From positions 1,364,001-1,428,000 of the forward strand of contig NZ_JACBZX010000001.1 in assembly GCF_013408565.1 (NCBI RefSeq): a stretch of DNA of 64,000 nt, given 5' to 3'. The DNA comes from Janibacter alkaliphilus (GTDB lineage: Bacteria > Actinomycetota > Actinomycetes > Actinomycetales > Dermatophilaceae). The translations under genes were made by a program, and so were the position numbers. Under the pieces are notes generated by a model. That model saw nothing but the letters and a program-made list of their open reading frames with translations. It did no database searches and was not told where the DNA came from. Shown one piece after another: positions 33,070 through 44,686 of the stretch (its first letter is position 1; each line of letters begins with the position of its first letter).

Positions 33070-33142
33070 TATCCCCAACGGGATTCGAACCCGTGCTACC
33101 GCCGTGAAAGGGCGGGGTCCTAGGCCGCTAGACGATGGGGAC
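33070..33142 (-). tRNA. tRNA-Glu (TTC)
   Basis: Starts GTCCCCATCGTCTAGCGGCC as typical tRNA-Glu; anticodon stem CCGCC/GGCGG enclosing CTTTCAC (anticodon TTC); T arm CGGGTTCGAATCCCG. CCA is not encoded. First of the three tRNAs transcribed leftward. Confidence 0.97.
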
Positions 33143-33203
33143 CTGTCGACCAGACCCCTCGCCGCGCAGCAGGCAGCACCCGAATCCGTCGAGGACGTCG
33201 AGA

Positions 33204-33232
33204 AGCATACGTCCCGAGCCCGCCAACGCCAA
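33204..33232 (-). promoter_or_regulatory. promoter of the tRNA-Glu-Asp-Phe operon
   Basis: On the minus strand TTGGCG (33227-33232) and TATGCT (33204-33209) are separated by exactly 17 bases, a good sigma-70-type promoter, about 60 bases before tRNA-Glu. Confidence 0.75.
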
Positions 33233-33252
33233 AACCGGCAGCAGGGCGGAGG

Positions 33253-34341
33253 TCAGGGTCCCGCCCAGCCGAGCAGCCGGTCGGCCGACCAGGTCGTCAC
33301 CACCCGGTCCAGCGGAACCCCGAGCCGGGCGGCGCGCTGGGCGCCGTAGGCCTTCATCTCCAGCTGCCCGGGGGCGTGCGCGTCGGAGTCGATGGCGACG
33401 AGGCAGCCGATCTCCAGCGCCAGCTCGAGCAGGTCGTCCGGCGGGTCGCAGCGCTCGGGGCGGGAGTTGATCTCCACGGCGACGTCGTGCTCGGCGCACG
33501 CCTCGAAGACGGCCCGCGCGTCGAACTCGCTCTGCGGCCGGGTGCCCCGCGAGCCGGTGACCAGCCGCCCGGTGCAGTGCCCGAGCACGTCGACCCGCGG
33601 GTTGCGGACCGCGGCGAGCATCCGCTCGGTCATCGCCCCCTTCGCCATCCGCAGCGTGCTGTGCACGCTCGCGGTGACCACGTCGAGCCGGCCGAGCATC
33701 TCCTCGCTCTGGTCCAGCGAGCCGTCGTCGAGGATGTCCACCTCGATGCCCTTGAGCAGCCGGAAGGAGTCGCCGAGCGAGCGGTTGATGCCGTCCACCA
33801 GCCGCAGCTGCTGGCGCAGCCGGTCCGCGGACGGGCCGTTGGCCACCCGCAGCCGCGGGGAGTGGTCGGTGAGCACGAGCCACTCCTGGCCGAGCTCGAC
33901 CGCGGTGAGCACCATCTCCTGGATCGGGCTGCCGCCGTCGGACCAGTCGGAGTGGCTGTGGCAGTCGCCGACGATCGCCGCGAGGTATTCCGCGGCGGCC
34001 GGGTCGAGGGTGGAGTCGCCTGCGCCGGCGGCAGCCTCGTCCTCGACCAGTGGTCCGCCGTGCTCGCGCTGCTGGCGCTCCAGGTAGTCCGGCAGCTCGC
34101 CGGCGACCGCCTGGGCGATCACCCCGGCGGTGGACCCGCCGATCCCGGCCAGCTCGGTGAGGGTGCCGGCCTCGGCACGCTCGCGGATCTCGTCTTCGCC
34201 GACCTCGTCGACCACGGCCACCGCCCCGCGGAAGGCCTCGACCCGGCGGCTGTGCTGGCGGCCGCGCTCGAGCAGGTAGGCGGTCCGGCGCAGCGCCTCG
34301 CGCGGCTCGACCGGAGCGGTCAGCGGGTCCAGCTGGTGCAT
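33253..34341 (-). CDS. HhH/PHP-domain protein (PolX-like PHP phosphoesterase)
   Basis: 362 residues. The N-terminal 100 residues contain a helix-hairpin-helix-like GTLTELAGIGGSTAGVIAQA as in family X polymerases; the polymerase itself is absent. The PHP domain follows with metal ligands in GDCHSHSDWSDGGSP, VLTDHSP, GIEVDI, TASVHS, and the C-terminal AIDSDAHAPG. Likely a metal-dependent phosphatase or nuclease. ATG 34341 has AAGGGAG seven bases upstream. It follows GuaB1 on the same strand, 33 bases later. Substrate unknown. Confidence 0.87.
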   Translation of the reverse strand: MHQLDPLTAPVEPREALRRTAYLLERGRQHSRRVEAFRGAVAVVDEVGEDEIRERAEAGTLTELAGIGGSTAGVIAQAVAGELPDYLERQQREHGGPLVEDEAAAGAGDSTLDPAAAEYLAAIVGDCHSHSDWSDGGSPIQEMVLTAVELGQEWLVLTDHSPRLRVANGPSADRLRQQLRLVDGINRSLGDSFRLLKGIEVDILDDGSLDQSEEMLGRLDVVTASVHSTLRMAKGAMTERMLAAVRNPRVDVLGHCTGRLVTGSRGTRPQSEFDARAVFEACAEHDVAVEINSRPERCDPPDDLLELALEIGCLVAIDSDAHAPGQLEMKAYGAQRAARLGVPLDRVVTTWSADRLLGWAGP

Positions 34342-34374
34342 CGGTACTCCCTTCGTCGCGGTGGGTCGGCCGGG

Positions 34375-37126
<2,752 letters not shown>

Positions 37127-37143
37127 CGCGGTCAGCGGGACAG

Positions 37144-38127
37144 TCAGCCCAGATGACGGCTCCAGAAGGGGTCGGCCGACCAGTCCTCCGGGACCCCCAT
37201 GCCGCGCATGTTCATGGCCGGGCGCGACTCGATCAGGTGGTGCAGCCTGCCTGCCCAGCTGCTGCGCGGCGAGACCGTGTCGAGGACCGATTGCAAGGAC
37301 ACCAGGGCCGGGTACACCCGTCGTCGCGACCTCTCGGGCAGCGCCTGATCGTGCTCCAGCCACGAGACCGACGGCGACCGGGGGATCTTCGGGTAGACGC
37401 CGAGACCGACGTTCCAGAGGCGGCCGTGGTGGGCGCAGATGTTGCGGATGCGGACGTAGGTCTGGAGCCACGAGGACAGGAGCGGCTCGTTCAGGCCGAG
37501 GCTGCGCGCGACAGCGGACTGGTCTGCACGGCTCTGGAGGTTGCGGTAGAGAGCGCTCAGCTGCCCGAGGGTCAGGGTCTCGACCATCAGCCAAGAGGGC
37601 GGGAGGTCGGGTGATCCGTAGGTCAGCAGGTAGTGCTCGAGAGCGGAGCGGTGGTCGAGGGAGCCTTCTGCCGTCTCGGCCCGGGTACGCAGCTTCTCCT
37701 GGCACGTCTCATGCACGATCTTCAGGAGCCGGTCGTGCTGGCTCTCCTGGCTGAAGTGGCGTGCGTGCGTGTACCAGTGGGGGTCGCCGTAGTGCGTGGA
37801 CATGTGGTCGGTGATCGCTGCCCGCACCGCCACCTCCACCCGCTCCACGGCGTCGAGCACCAGGAGCCGCAGCGCCCGGTCGAAGGCGTAGAGGTCGAGC
37901 ACCTGGTCGAACGTCGTCCCGTCGACGAACGCGTGATCTGAGCCGTCCTGCTGGAACGGGATCGTGTAGGGGGAGAGGCGGAAGTACCCGATGTGCCGGA
38001 GATAACGACGAGCCCGGTCTCGATCCGGTACCTGGAGACCGCGGTCGACCATGCGGGTGACGAGGTCATCGGCGCTGAGCGGAGGCTTCTCGTACGTGCG
38101 GGGGCCGCGCTGTCGTGCTGCGGCCAT
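37144..38127 (-). CDS. Abi-family (AbiD/F-like, Abi_2) abortive infection protein
   Basis: 327 residues. The Abi_2 pattern is visible: YEKPPLSADDLVTRMVDRGL, ARRYLRHIGYFRLSPYTIPF, LYAFDRALRLLVLDAVERVEVAVRAAI and WLQTYVRIRNICAHHGRLWN. The last contains R-x4-H (RNICAH), the HEPN-type RNase motif, so phage-triggered RNA cleavage is plausible. ATG 38127 is preceded by GGGGGGCGAC. Base composition is less GC-rich than the neighbours and no partner gene is adjacent, consistent with acquisition as a single defence gene. It converges on DUF445 with 17 bases between. Confidence 0.85.
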   Translation of the reverse strand: MAAARQRGPRTYEKPPLSADDLVTRMVDRGLQVPDRDRARRYLRHIGYFRLSPYTIPFQQDGSDHAFVDGTTFDQVLDLYAFDRALRLLVLDAVERVEVAVRAAITDHMSTHYGDPHWYTHARHFSQESQHDRLLKIVHETCQEKLRTRAETAEGSLDHRSALEHYLLTYGSPDLPPSWLMVETLTLGQLSALYRNLQSRADQSAVARSLGLNEPLLSSWLQTYVRIRNICAHHGRLWNVGLGVYPKIPRSPSVSWLEHDQALPERSRRRVYPALVSLQSVLDTVSPRSSWAGRLHHLIESRPAMNMRGMGVPEDWSADPFWSRHLG

Positions 38128-38148
38128 GTCGCCCCCCGTGCAGAGAAA

Positions 38149-38185
38149 ATCCCCCAAGTGCGCATCGTGGAGAGGCGTGGGGGAT
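38149..38185. promoter_or_regulatory. inverted repeat upstream of the Abi gene
   Basis: ATCCCCCA at 38149-38156 and TGGGGGAT at 38178-38185 form an 8-bp dyad with a 21-base centre, 22-58 bases before the Abi start. A possible operator; no other evidence. Confidence 0.35.
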
Positions 38186-38284
38186 GTTGTGCTCTTGAGG
38201 CTAGCAGGATTGGCGGGCCGAACGGCTGCTTCTGGCTCCGATGCCTGTGGACAACGGGATGCTGCAGCTTCGTCGCGCCGATAC

Positions 38285-39385
38285 TCAGCGGATCGACCCG
38301 AGGCTGTGGTGCGGATCCAGCGAGGTTGCCGGTCGCACCGTCATCTCGCGCGTAGGCAGCAACGTCACCGGGGCGGCCCGCCCTGCCCGCAGCGCGGGCC
38401 GCTCCGCGAGCCGCCAGGACACCGCGGCCAGCGGCAGGGTGAGCGCCACCGACACCGCGGCGAAGCCCCAGACGGGCAGCAGCGCGCCGACCCCGAGGAG
38501 GGCGAGCAGCTGCTGCACCGGCCAGCCGTAGACGTACAGCCCGTAGGAGTGGTCCGCGCCGGAGCCGAGCGTCGTCTGCCAGGTCGCCCCCACGTGCAGC
38601 AGCAGGTAGGTCAGCGGCAGCGTGCCCAGCAGGTGCAGCGCGCTCGGGCCGGCCACGGCGAGGCCCAGCACGAGCGCGGTCGCGGCCAGCGCCGCCGGGG
38701 TCGAGGGGCGCAGCCGGTCACGCAGCGCGTAGGCCAGCATCCCGGCGGCGAAGAAGCCGAATAGGCGCAGCGCGCTCTCCAGCATCGTCAGGCTCCCCGG
38801 CAGGTCGCCGAGCGTCCAGGCGAGAGCCGGGATGCCCAGCGCCAGTACCGCCGAGGTGGCCAGCAGGTGGCGCCGGACCCACGGGATCCCGAGCAGCGCG
38901 CCGCACAGCAGGTAGGCACCGAGCTCGTACATCAGCGTCCACAGCGACCCGTTCCACTGGCCCGGCGACGGCGCCCCGGCGAGGGTGGCGCCGATGCTGT
39001 GCTCGGTCATCACCAGCAGCCCGTTGCCCAGGACGTAGTCGAGGGAGTCGCCCGGCTCCCAGCCGCGCCCGGTGACCAGCCCGCCGAGCGGCGCGAAGAC
39101 CAGCGCGACGACGAGCAGCGCCACCCAGAAGCCGGGCAGGATCCGCCGGGCCCGCCGCGAGGCATAGGTGATCAGGTCGGTGCGCACCCGGCTGCCGGCG
39201 ATGAGGTAGCCGGAGAGGGCGAAGAAGCCGCTCACCGCGACGTCCGCGACCTGCTGCAGGCGGCTGTCCTCGTAGCCGCCCAGCGACCAGGAGTGGCCGA
39301 GGATGACGGCGGCGGCCAGCACGAGACGCACCGCGCCCAGGGCGTTGTCGCGTCCGGACAGGGCGGAGCCGAGCGAAGGGGACAT
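38285..39385 (-). CDS. acyltransferase family 3 membrane protein
   Basis: 366 residues, about ten hydrophobic helices. Family hallmarks: NALGAVRLVLAAAVILGHSW with the conserved His, DVAVSGFFALSGYLIAGS, YASRRARRILPGFW, NGSLWTLMYELGAYL, SYGLYVYGWPVQQLL. No SGNH domain. It probably O-acylates a cell-surface sugar; target unknown. ATG 39385 begins just before the first helix; a much longer upstream frame (to 40585) is the shadow of the GH13 gene. Divergent from the GH13 gene, with 87 bases between. Confidence 0.9.
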   Translation of the reverse strand: MSPSLGSALSGRDNALGAVRLVLAAAVILGHSWSLGGYEDSRLQQVADVAVSGFFALSGYLIAGSRVRTDLITYASRRARRILPGFWVALLVVALVFAPLGGLVTGRGWEPGDSLDYVLGNGLLVMTEHSIGATLAGAPSPGQWNGSLWTLMYELGAYLLCGALLGIPWVRRHLLATSAVLALGIPALAWTLGDLPGSLTMLESALRLFGFFAAGMLAYALRDRLRPSTPAALAATALVLGLAVAGPSALHLLGTLPLTYLLLHVGATWQTTLGSGADHSYGLYVYGWPVQQLLALLGVGALLPVWGFAAVSVALTLPLAAVSWRLAERPALRAGRAAPVTLLPTREMTVRPATSLDPHHSLGSIR

Positions 39386-39472
39386 CGCCGCAGACCCTGA
39401 CGTCCGCGCCGCAGAGGAACGTGGGCGGCCGCTGTGAGGACGCTGACCGCGCCGGTGGGTAGCGTGCGTGCC

Positions 39473-40852
39473 ATGGAGCCGGAGTGGGTCGAGCACAGCA
39501 TCTGGTGGCACCTCTACCCGCTGGGCTTCCTCGGCGCCGACCCGACCGGTGCTGACCGGACGCCCGGGCGCACCCTGGCCGACCTCGTGCCCTGGCTCGA
39601 CCACGCCCAGGAGCTCGGCTGCTCGGGGATCGCGCTCGGCCCGATCTTCGCCTCCTCGACGCACGGCTACGACACCCTCGACCACTTCGCCATCGACGAG
39701 CGGCTGGGCACCGAGGCCGACTTCGACACCTTCGTCGCCGCCTGCCACGAGCGGGGGCTGCGGATCATGCTCGACGGGGTCTTCAACCACGTCGGCCGCC
39801 AGCACCCTGACCTGCTCGCCGCGCTCGAGGGCGGCCCGCAGGCGCCGACCGCCGGGATGTTCGCGCTGGAGTGGGACGAGCACGGGCGGGCGAGCATCGG
39901 CGACTTCGAGGGGCACGACCTGCTCGCGGCGCTGGACCACGGCTCCCCGCAGGTGCGCCGCCTGGTCACCGACGTCATGACCCGCTGGTGCGCGAAGGGG
40001 GTCGACGCCTGGCGGCTCGACGCGGCCTACGCGGTGCCGGCCGACTTCTGGGCCGGGGTGCTGCCGGCGGTGCGCGAGGCGCACCCCGAGGTCTACGTCG
40101 TCGGCGAGGTCATCCACGGCGACTACGTCGACATCGTCGAGCGCTCCGGGATGGACGCGGTCACCCAGTACGAGCTGTGGAAGGCGATCTGGTCCGGGCT
40201 GGAGGAGCGCAACCTCTACGAGACCGCGTGGACGATGGGCCGGCACGAGGAGCTGCTGGACCGCTTCGTGCCGTGGACCTTCGTCGGCAACCACGACGTC
40301 ACCCGGATCGCCAGCCAGCTCTCCGACGAGCGGATGCTCGCGCACGCCCTCTTGCTGCTGCTCACCCTCGGCGGCACCCCGGCGATCTACGCGGGGGACG
40401 AGCATGCCTTCCGCGGGGTCAAGGAGGAGCGCGAAGGGGGCGACGACGAGATCCGTCCGCCCTTCCCGGACACCCCCGAGGGGCTGTCGTCGCTGGGCGA
40501 GCCGACCTATCACCTGCACCAGGAGCTCATCGGGCTGCGCCGTCGGCACCCGTGGCTGCACCGCGCGAGGCACGAGCAGCGGCACCTGGCCAACGAGCAG
40601 CTGCTCTACGTCATGTCCCCCCGGGAGGGGGCGACGGATGACGGGTCCGGGGGCGACGACGGGCAGTCCCGCGACGGTGACGACGGTGCTCCGGGCGGGG
40701 AGCGGCTCGTCGTCGCGCTCAACCTCGCCGACGACGGCGCGGTGCTGCCCGCCGACCCGGAGATCGCCGGTCTGCCGGTGCTCGCCGGCCAGGCCGAGGC
40801 CACCGAGGACGGGCTGCTGCTGCCGCCGCTGGGCTGGGCGGTCCTGGGCTGA
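39473..40852 (+). CDS. GH13 alpha-amylase family enzyme
   Basis: 459 residues, cytoplasmic. The barrel motifs are all present: DGVFNHVG (region I), VDAWRLDAAYAVP with the nucleophile Asp (II), VVGEVIHGDY with the acid/base Glu (III) and FVGNHDVTRI with the third Asp (IV). A short C-terminal sheet domain follows an inserted acidic Gly/Asp-rich loop (around residues 400-420). Likely an intracellular glucosidase or trehalose/maltose-active enzyme; specificity is not set by sequence. ATG 39473 lies 7 bases after TAGCGT, suggesting a leaderless mRNA. Confidence 0.9.
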   Translation: MEPEWVEHSIWWHLYPLGFLGADPTGADRTPGRTLADLVPWLDHAQELGCSGIALGPIFASSTHGYDTLDHFAIDERLGTEADFDTFVAACHERGLRIMLDGVFNHVGRQHPDLLAALEGGPQAPTAGMFALEWDEHGRASIGDFEGHDLLAALDHGSPQVRRLVTDVMTRWCAKGVDAWRLDAAYAVPADFWAGVLPAVREAHPEVYVVGEVIHGDYVDIVERSGMDAVTQYELWKAIWSGLEERNLYETAWTMGRHEELLDRFVPWTFVGNHDVTRIASQLSDERMLAHALLLLLTLGGTPAIYAGDEHAFRGVKEEREGGDDEIRPPFPDTPEGLSSLGEPTYHLHQELIGLRRRHPWLHRARHEQRHLANEQLLYVMSPREGATDDGSGGDDGQSRDGDDGAPGGERLVVALNLADDGAVLPADPEIAGLPVLAGQAEATEDGLLLPPLGWAVLG

Positions 40853-40921
40853 GCTGCGTCGGCTCCGGGGTTGCTCCCTGGGCTCGGCCCTTCGGCGCTC
40901 GCGGCTACCCTGTGCCCGCCA

Positions 40922-40997
40922 GGGCCTCTAGCTCAACTGGCAGAGCTGCGGACTTTTAATCCGTAGGTTGTGGGTTCGAGCCCCACGGGGCCCACCA
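40922..40997 (+). tRNA. tRNA-Lys (TTT)
   Basis: Acceptor GGGCCTC/GGGGCCC with one U-G pair, D arm AGCTCAACTGGCAGAGC, anticodon stem GCGGA/TCCGT enclosing CTTTTAA (anticodon TTT), T loop TTCGAGC. Discriminator A and encoded CCA. A TACCCT hexamer at 40906-40911 may be the -10 box. Confidence 0.97.
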
Positions 40998-41189
40998 CGC
41001 CACTCAGCGCCGGTCGATCCGCAAGGTGGTGCTGCGCGCCGGCTCCCGGTTCAGCGCCTGCGCCGGGCCGCCGTACTGGCAGTACCTGCCTGCTGCGCCG
41101 GTGCCGCGCGAGCATGGTTGGCTGAGGCTCGCCGTGAGCACGCCCGACACCGTGGGTCTCTGCCGGACCGCGGCCCGCCAGGAGGAACC

Positions 41190-42035
41190 ATGGACACCCC
41201 GACCCCGATCGTCGTCACCGGCGCCACCGGCCGCCTGGGTGGCCGGGTGGCCAGGCTGCTGGCCGACCGCGGCGTGCCGCAGCGCCTCGCGGTGCGCTCG
41301 CCGGAGCGTGCACCGCAGCTGCCCGGCGCCGACGTGCTGCGCTGCGACTACGCCGACGGCGATCTCGTCCGCAGCGCCCTGGCGGGCGCCGAGACGGTCC
41401 TCATGGTCTCCGGATCGGAGACCCCGGACCGGGTAGACCAGCACCGCACCTTCATCGACGCGGCCGCCGACGCGGGGGTGGACCGCCTCGTCTATGTCTC
41501 CTTCTACGGCGCCTCGCCGACGGCCACCTTCACCCTGGCCCGGGACCACTGGGCGACCGAGGAGCACCTGCGCGCGAGCGGTCTGGCCACGGTGCTGCTC
41601 CGCGACTGCTTCTACCTCGACTTCCTCCCGGAGCTCGTGGAGGCCGACGGGGTCATCCGTGGACCGGCGGGGCAAGGACGGGTCGCCGCCGTCGCCCAGG
41701 ACGACATCGCCGCCGCGGCCGCCGCGGTCCTGCTCGACCCACGACCCCACGAGGGTGCCACCTACGAGCTCACCGGCCCCGAGGCGATCACCCTCGGGGA
41801 AGCGGCCGCGACCATCGCCGCGGCGACCGGCCGGTCGGTGACCTACGAGGACCAGAGCGTCGCGGAGGCCTACGCCGGCCGCGCCGGGCAGGCGCAGGAC
41901 TGGCAGCTGGACGCCTGGGTGAGCACCTACACGGCCATCGCCGCAGGCGAGCTGGCCGACGTCACGGACGCCGTGCCGCGCCTGACCGGCCGGCCGGCGC
42001 GGTCCCTGGCCGAGCTGCTGGCGCAGCGGGGCTGA
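41190..42035 (+). CDS. NmrA-like NAD(P)-binding protein (QorB type)
   Basis: 281 residues, atypical short-chain dehydrogenase. N-terminal IVVTGATGRLGGRVARLL binds the nucleotide; LMVSGSETPDRVDQHRTFIDAAADAGVDRLVYVS and the C-terminal YELTGPEAITLGEAAATIA match QorB/NmrA-type quinone oxidoreductases or redox sensors. No Tyr-x3-Lys catalytic pair is evident. ATG 41190 has GGAGGA four bases upstream. A TetR regulator follows on the same strand 75 bases later and may control it. Confidence 0.87.
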   Translation: MDTPTPIVVTGATGRLGGRVARLLADRGVPQRLAVRSPERAPQLPGADVLRCDYADGDLVRSALAGAETVLMVSGSETPDRVDQHRTFIDAAADAGVDRLVYVSFYGASPTATFTLARDHWATEEHLRASGLATVLLRDCFYLDFLPELVEADGVIRGPAGQGRVAAVAQDDIAAAAAAVLLDPRPHEGATYELTGPEAITLGEAAATIAAATGRSVTYEDQSVAEAYAGRAGQAQDWQLDAWVSTYTAIAAGELADVTDAVPRLTGRPARSLAELLAQRG

Positions 42036-42110
42036 CGCCGCGCGGGCAGCACCACCCCCGGCGTATCGTGGTGCGCTGCAGCCGCACCGACGACGTCAAA
42101 GGGAGCCGGG

Positions 42111-42707
42111 ATGAGCCTGGGCACCCCGCCGTCACCACCGGTGGACCGGCGCGCCCGGCGACGTCAGGCGACCGACGCCAAGATCGCCGCCACGGTGATC
42201 GAGCTGCTCCGGCGGGTGGGCCCGGACGGGGTGACCATGGACGCGGTCAGCGCCGCCTCCGGCGTCGCCAAGACCACCCTCTACCGCCGCTACGACGACC
42301 GCTACGCCCTGCTCGAGGCGGTGGCCCAGCAGCTCGAGGTGGAGACCCCCTTCGACGTCATCGCCACGGGGGAGCCCGGGCTGCGGGACCTGCTGCGCCG
42401 GCTGCAGGTGGACTTCGAGTCACGCCTCGGCTCGCAGGTGGTGGGTCGGCTGCTCGCGGCCGACGACGAGTTCATGGCGCAGTGGCGCGAGCGGCTGGTG
42501 CGTCCCCGGGTGGAGTCGCTCCGGGCTCATCTCGAGCGCGGCGCGGCCCGCGGGGACCTGCGCGCCGACCTCGATCCGCAGCTGGTCATCGAGATGATCG
42601 TCGGCAGCGCGGTGGTCGCCGACGCCATGCGCGGCGGGCTGCCGGCGGACTGGGCCGACCAGCTGGCCGCCACGCTCTGGCCGACGCTGGCGCCGACGTC
42701 AGCGTGA
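42111..42707 (+). CDS. TetR-family transcriptional regulator
   Basis: 198 residues. N-terminal HTH: RRARRRQATDAKIAATVIEL, then VTMDAVSAASGVAKTTLYRRYDDRYALLEA. The C-terminal helical domain (LRDLLRRLQVDFESRLGS, MAQWRERLVRPRVESLR) resembles the TetR_C group binding small ligands. ATG 42111 follows AAAGGGAGCC. Target unknown; the co-directional NmrA-like gene is the nearest candidate. Confidence 0.9.
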   Translation: MSLGTPPSPPVDRRARRRQATDAKIAATVIELLRRVGPDGVTMDAVSAASGVAKTTLYRRYDDRYALLEAVAQQLEVETPFDVIATGEPGLRDLLRRLQVDFESRLGSQVVGRLLAADDEFMAQWRERLVRPRVESLRAHLERGAARGDLRADLDPQLVIEMIVGSAVVADAMRGGLPADWADQLAATLWPTLAPTSA

Positions 42708-42768
42708 CTCTGTCCGCTGCGCCGAAGATCACGCCGGACCAGCCGCCGCCGTCACCTACCGTGGAGTC

Positions 42769-43251
42769 ATGACTGCACTCACCGACTTCACCGCCGACCG
42801 CCTCGAGGGCGGCGAGATGGACTTCGCCGAGCTGGACGGCCAGGTCGTCCTCGTCGTCAACACCGCCAGCGAGTGCGGCTTCACCCCGCAGCTGGAGGGT
42901 CTGGAGCAGCTCTGGCAGGACTACCGCGACCGCGGGCTCGTCGTCGTCGGCTTCCCGTGCAACCAGTTCGGCGGGCAGGAGCCCGGCGACAGCGAGGAGA
43001 TCAGCGGCTTCTGCCAGCGCAACTACGGCGTCAGCTTCCCGATGATGGCGAAGGTGGACGTCAACGGCGACGACGCCCACCCCGTCTACCGGTGGCTCCG
43101 CGAGGAGAAGGGCGGCGTCCTCGGCTCGAAGATCAAGTGGAACTTCACGAAGTTCCTCGTCGGCCGCGACGGCCAGGTCATCGCCCGCTACGGCTCGACC
43201 ACCAAGCCGCAGAAGCTCACCGGGGACATCGAGCGCGCGCTCGCCGCATGA
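42769..43251 (+). CDS. glutathione peroxidase-family thiol peroxidase
   Basis: 160 residues. NTASECGFTPQL carries the peroxidatic Cys (Cys rather than selenocysteine), FPCNQFGGQEPG contains the conserved Gln, and KWNFTKFLVGRDGQV the Trp-Asn pair. In an organism predicted to make mycothiol, reduction is more likely by thioredoxin or mycothiol than by glutathione. ATG 42769 follows TACCGT by six bases (leaderless type). Its stop overlaps the following hydrolase as ATGA. Confidence 0.93.
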   Translation: MTALTDFTADRLEGGEMDFAELDGQVVLVVNTASECGFTPQLEGLEQLWQDYRDRGLVVVGFPCNQFGGQEPGDSEEISGFCQRNYGVSFPMMAKVDVNGDDAHPVYRWLREEKGGVLGSKIKWNFTKFLVGRDGQVIARYGSTTKPQKLTGDIERALAA

Positions 43252-43964
43252 GTGACCGCCCCGGCGCGACCGGACTCGACCGGGGCGTCCCCGACGTCAT
43301 GGCGGCGATCCGTCCGGGCCGGCTGCGGATGACGGCGCGCACCGAGGCGATCGTCCTGCTGCTGCACGGCGGCCGTGCCGAGGAGCCTCAGCCGCACGCC
43401 TGGCGGGACGTCTCCTGGCTGCGGATGCTCCCCTTCGCCCGGGCGGTCCGTCGTGCCGGCCGCGGTCGGTTGGCCACGCTGCTGGTGCACAACACCGACG
43501 GGGGCTGGGTCGCCGCCAGCGGCAGCGGCGTGCTCCAGTGCCGCGAGCTCGTCCGGCGCCTGCAGGCCGAGCACGGGCTGCCGGTCGTGCTGCTCGGCCA
43601 CTCCTCGGGCGGCTGGGTGGCGCTGCGCGTCGGGGGCGATCCTGGGGTGGCCGGTGTCGTCGCCCTCGCCCCGTGGGTGGCCGAGGACGAAGGGGTGGAC
43701 CACCTCGTGGGTACCCCGGTCCGGGTCGCCCACGGCGACGCGGACACCGTGTGCAGCCCGACCCGGGCCGCCGCCTTCGTCGACCGGCTACGCGCCGCTG
43801 GCGGAGACGGGGTCTACCGCTCCGTGCCGAAGGGGGACCACGCCCTGCTGCGCCACCCGACCCGATGGCACCACCTCGCCGCGGCGGCGGTGCAGGACGT
43901 GCTGCCCGCCGGCGAGGGCTCGGGTCAGGCCGGGACCGCGGTGAGCACGACGTTGTCCCGGTAG
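43248..43964 (+). CDS. alpha/beta hydrolase
   Basis: 238 residues. VLLLHGGRAEEP supplies the oxyanion region, LGHSSGGWVALRV the nucleophile elbow with Ser, VRVAHGDADTVCSP the Asp, and VPKGDHALL the catalytic His. Substrate unknown. The start overlaps the peroxidase stop as ATGA, so the two are co-translated. Its last 40 bases overlap the tail of the sortase gene on the opposite strand. Confidence 0.87.
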   Translation: MSDRPGATGLDRGVPDVMAAIRPGRLRMTARTEAIVLLLHGGRAEEPQPHAWRDVSWLRMLPFARAVRRAGRGRLATLLVHNTDGGWVAASGSGVLQCRELVRRLQAEHGLPVVLLGHSSGGWVALRVGGDPGVAGVVALAPWVAEDEGVDHLVGTPVRVAHGDADTVCSPTRAAAFVDRLRAAGGDGVYRSVPKGDHALLRHPTRWHHLAAAAVQDVLPAGEGSGQAGTAVSTTLSR

Positions 43965-44686
43965 TGGTGCTCGCCGCCGACCTCGATGATCGGGCCGCCG
44001 CAGGTGACCACCGCCAGCCGCCGCTCGCCGCCGACGTCGAAGAGGTCCCGCGGCAGCCCGGTCTTGATGTAGGTGCTCAACCCCGAGGCGACGAAGGTGG
44101 ACCGCTCGCCGCGGGCGTCGGTGACGTAGACCAGGGCGCCCGGGGCGATCTCGCCCAGGCCGCGCAGCGCTCCCGGCACACCGTCGTGGTCGACGTGCCC
44201 GGCCAGCAACGTCGTCCCCGAGGCCGATCCCAGTGGCGCGGACCCGGTGTCCAGCCCCACGCGCCAGGCCTCGCCCGGCAGGGAGAGGCGGCCGCCGCTG
44301 AACCCTTCGTCGGTGAGCGTGGCGTAGACCCCCAGGCTCGGCACGTAGAGCCGGCTCGCGGCCATCTCGTCGGGGCTCATCGCCACCTCGGCCGCTGTGC
44401 TGCTCGATCCGGAAGCCTCGGACGTCCGGGTCGCGTCGTCGGGGTTGGCCTCGACCTCGGCGGAGCGCTGGTCGTCCGGGCTCGGTGAGGCCACGGCGTA
44501 GGTGCGCTCGGGCAGGGGCACCGCCGGGGGCGGGTCGCCGACCGTCAGCGCGCGGTAGCCGATCACCCCGCCGGTGACGACCAGGGCCAGGGCGAGCAGG
44601 CCCAGCAGCAGCCGTCGCACCGTGCGTCGCGTCAGGTGTGCCGGCTGGTCAGGCGCGGCGGCGGGCGCGCAGCCCCAGCGCGGCAC
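43925..44686 (-). CDS. class E/F-type sortase
   Basis: 253 residues if GTG 44686 is used; GTG 44620 (22 residues shorter) is just as possible, as neither has a clear ribosome site. A membrane anchor lies near 25-45 (LLLGLLALALVVTGGVIGY), then a Ser/Asp-rich linker. The catalytic domain has LLAGHVDHDG (His164), VVTCGGPI (Cys229) and YRDNVVL (Arg243). Such actinobacterial sortases anchor surface proteins. It overlaps the end of the excalibur gene by up to 38 bases, suggesting that protein as its substrate. Confidence 0.88.
   Translation of the reverse strand: MPRWGCAPAAAPDQPAHLTRRTVRRLLLGLLALALVVTGGVIGYRALTVGDPPPAVPLPERTYAVASPSPDDQRSAEVEANPDDATRTSEASGSSSTAAEVAMSPDEMAASRLYVPSLGVYATLTDEGFSGGRLSLPGEAWRVGLDTGSAPLGSASGTTLLAGHVDHDGVPGALRGLGEIAPGALVYVTDARGERSTFVASGLSTYIKTGLPRDLFDVGGERRLAVVTCGGPIIEVGGEHHYRDNVVLTAVPA

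Noticed and set aside
38285..40585. 766-residue acyltransferase extension
   Set aside because: The upstream half is the antisense shadow of the GH13 gene; the membrane domain starts at ATG 39385.
40922..43964. Genomic island integrated at tRNA-Lys
   Set aside because: No integrase, no duplicated tRNA end and no odd composition in the following genes.
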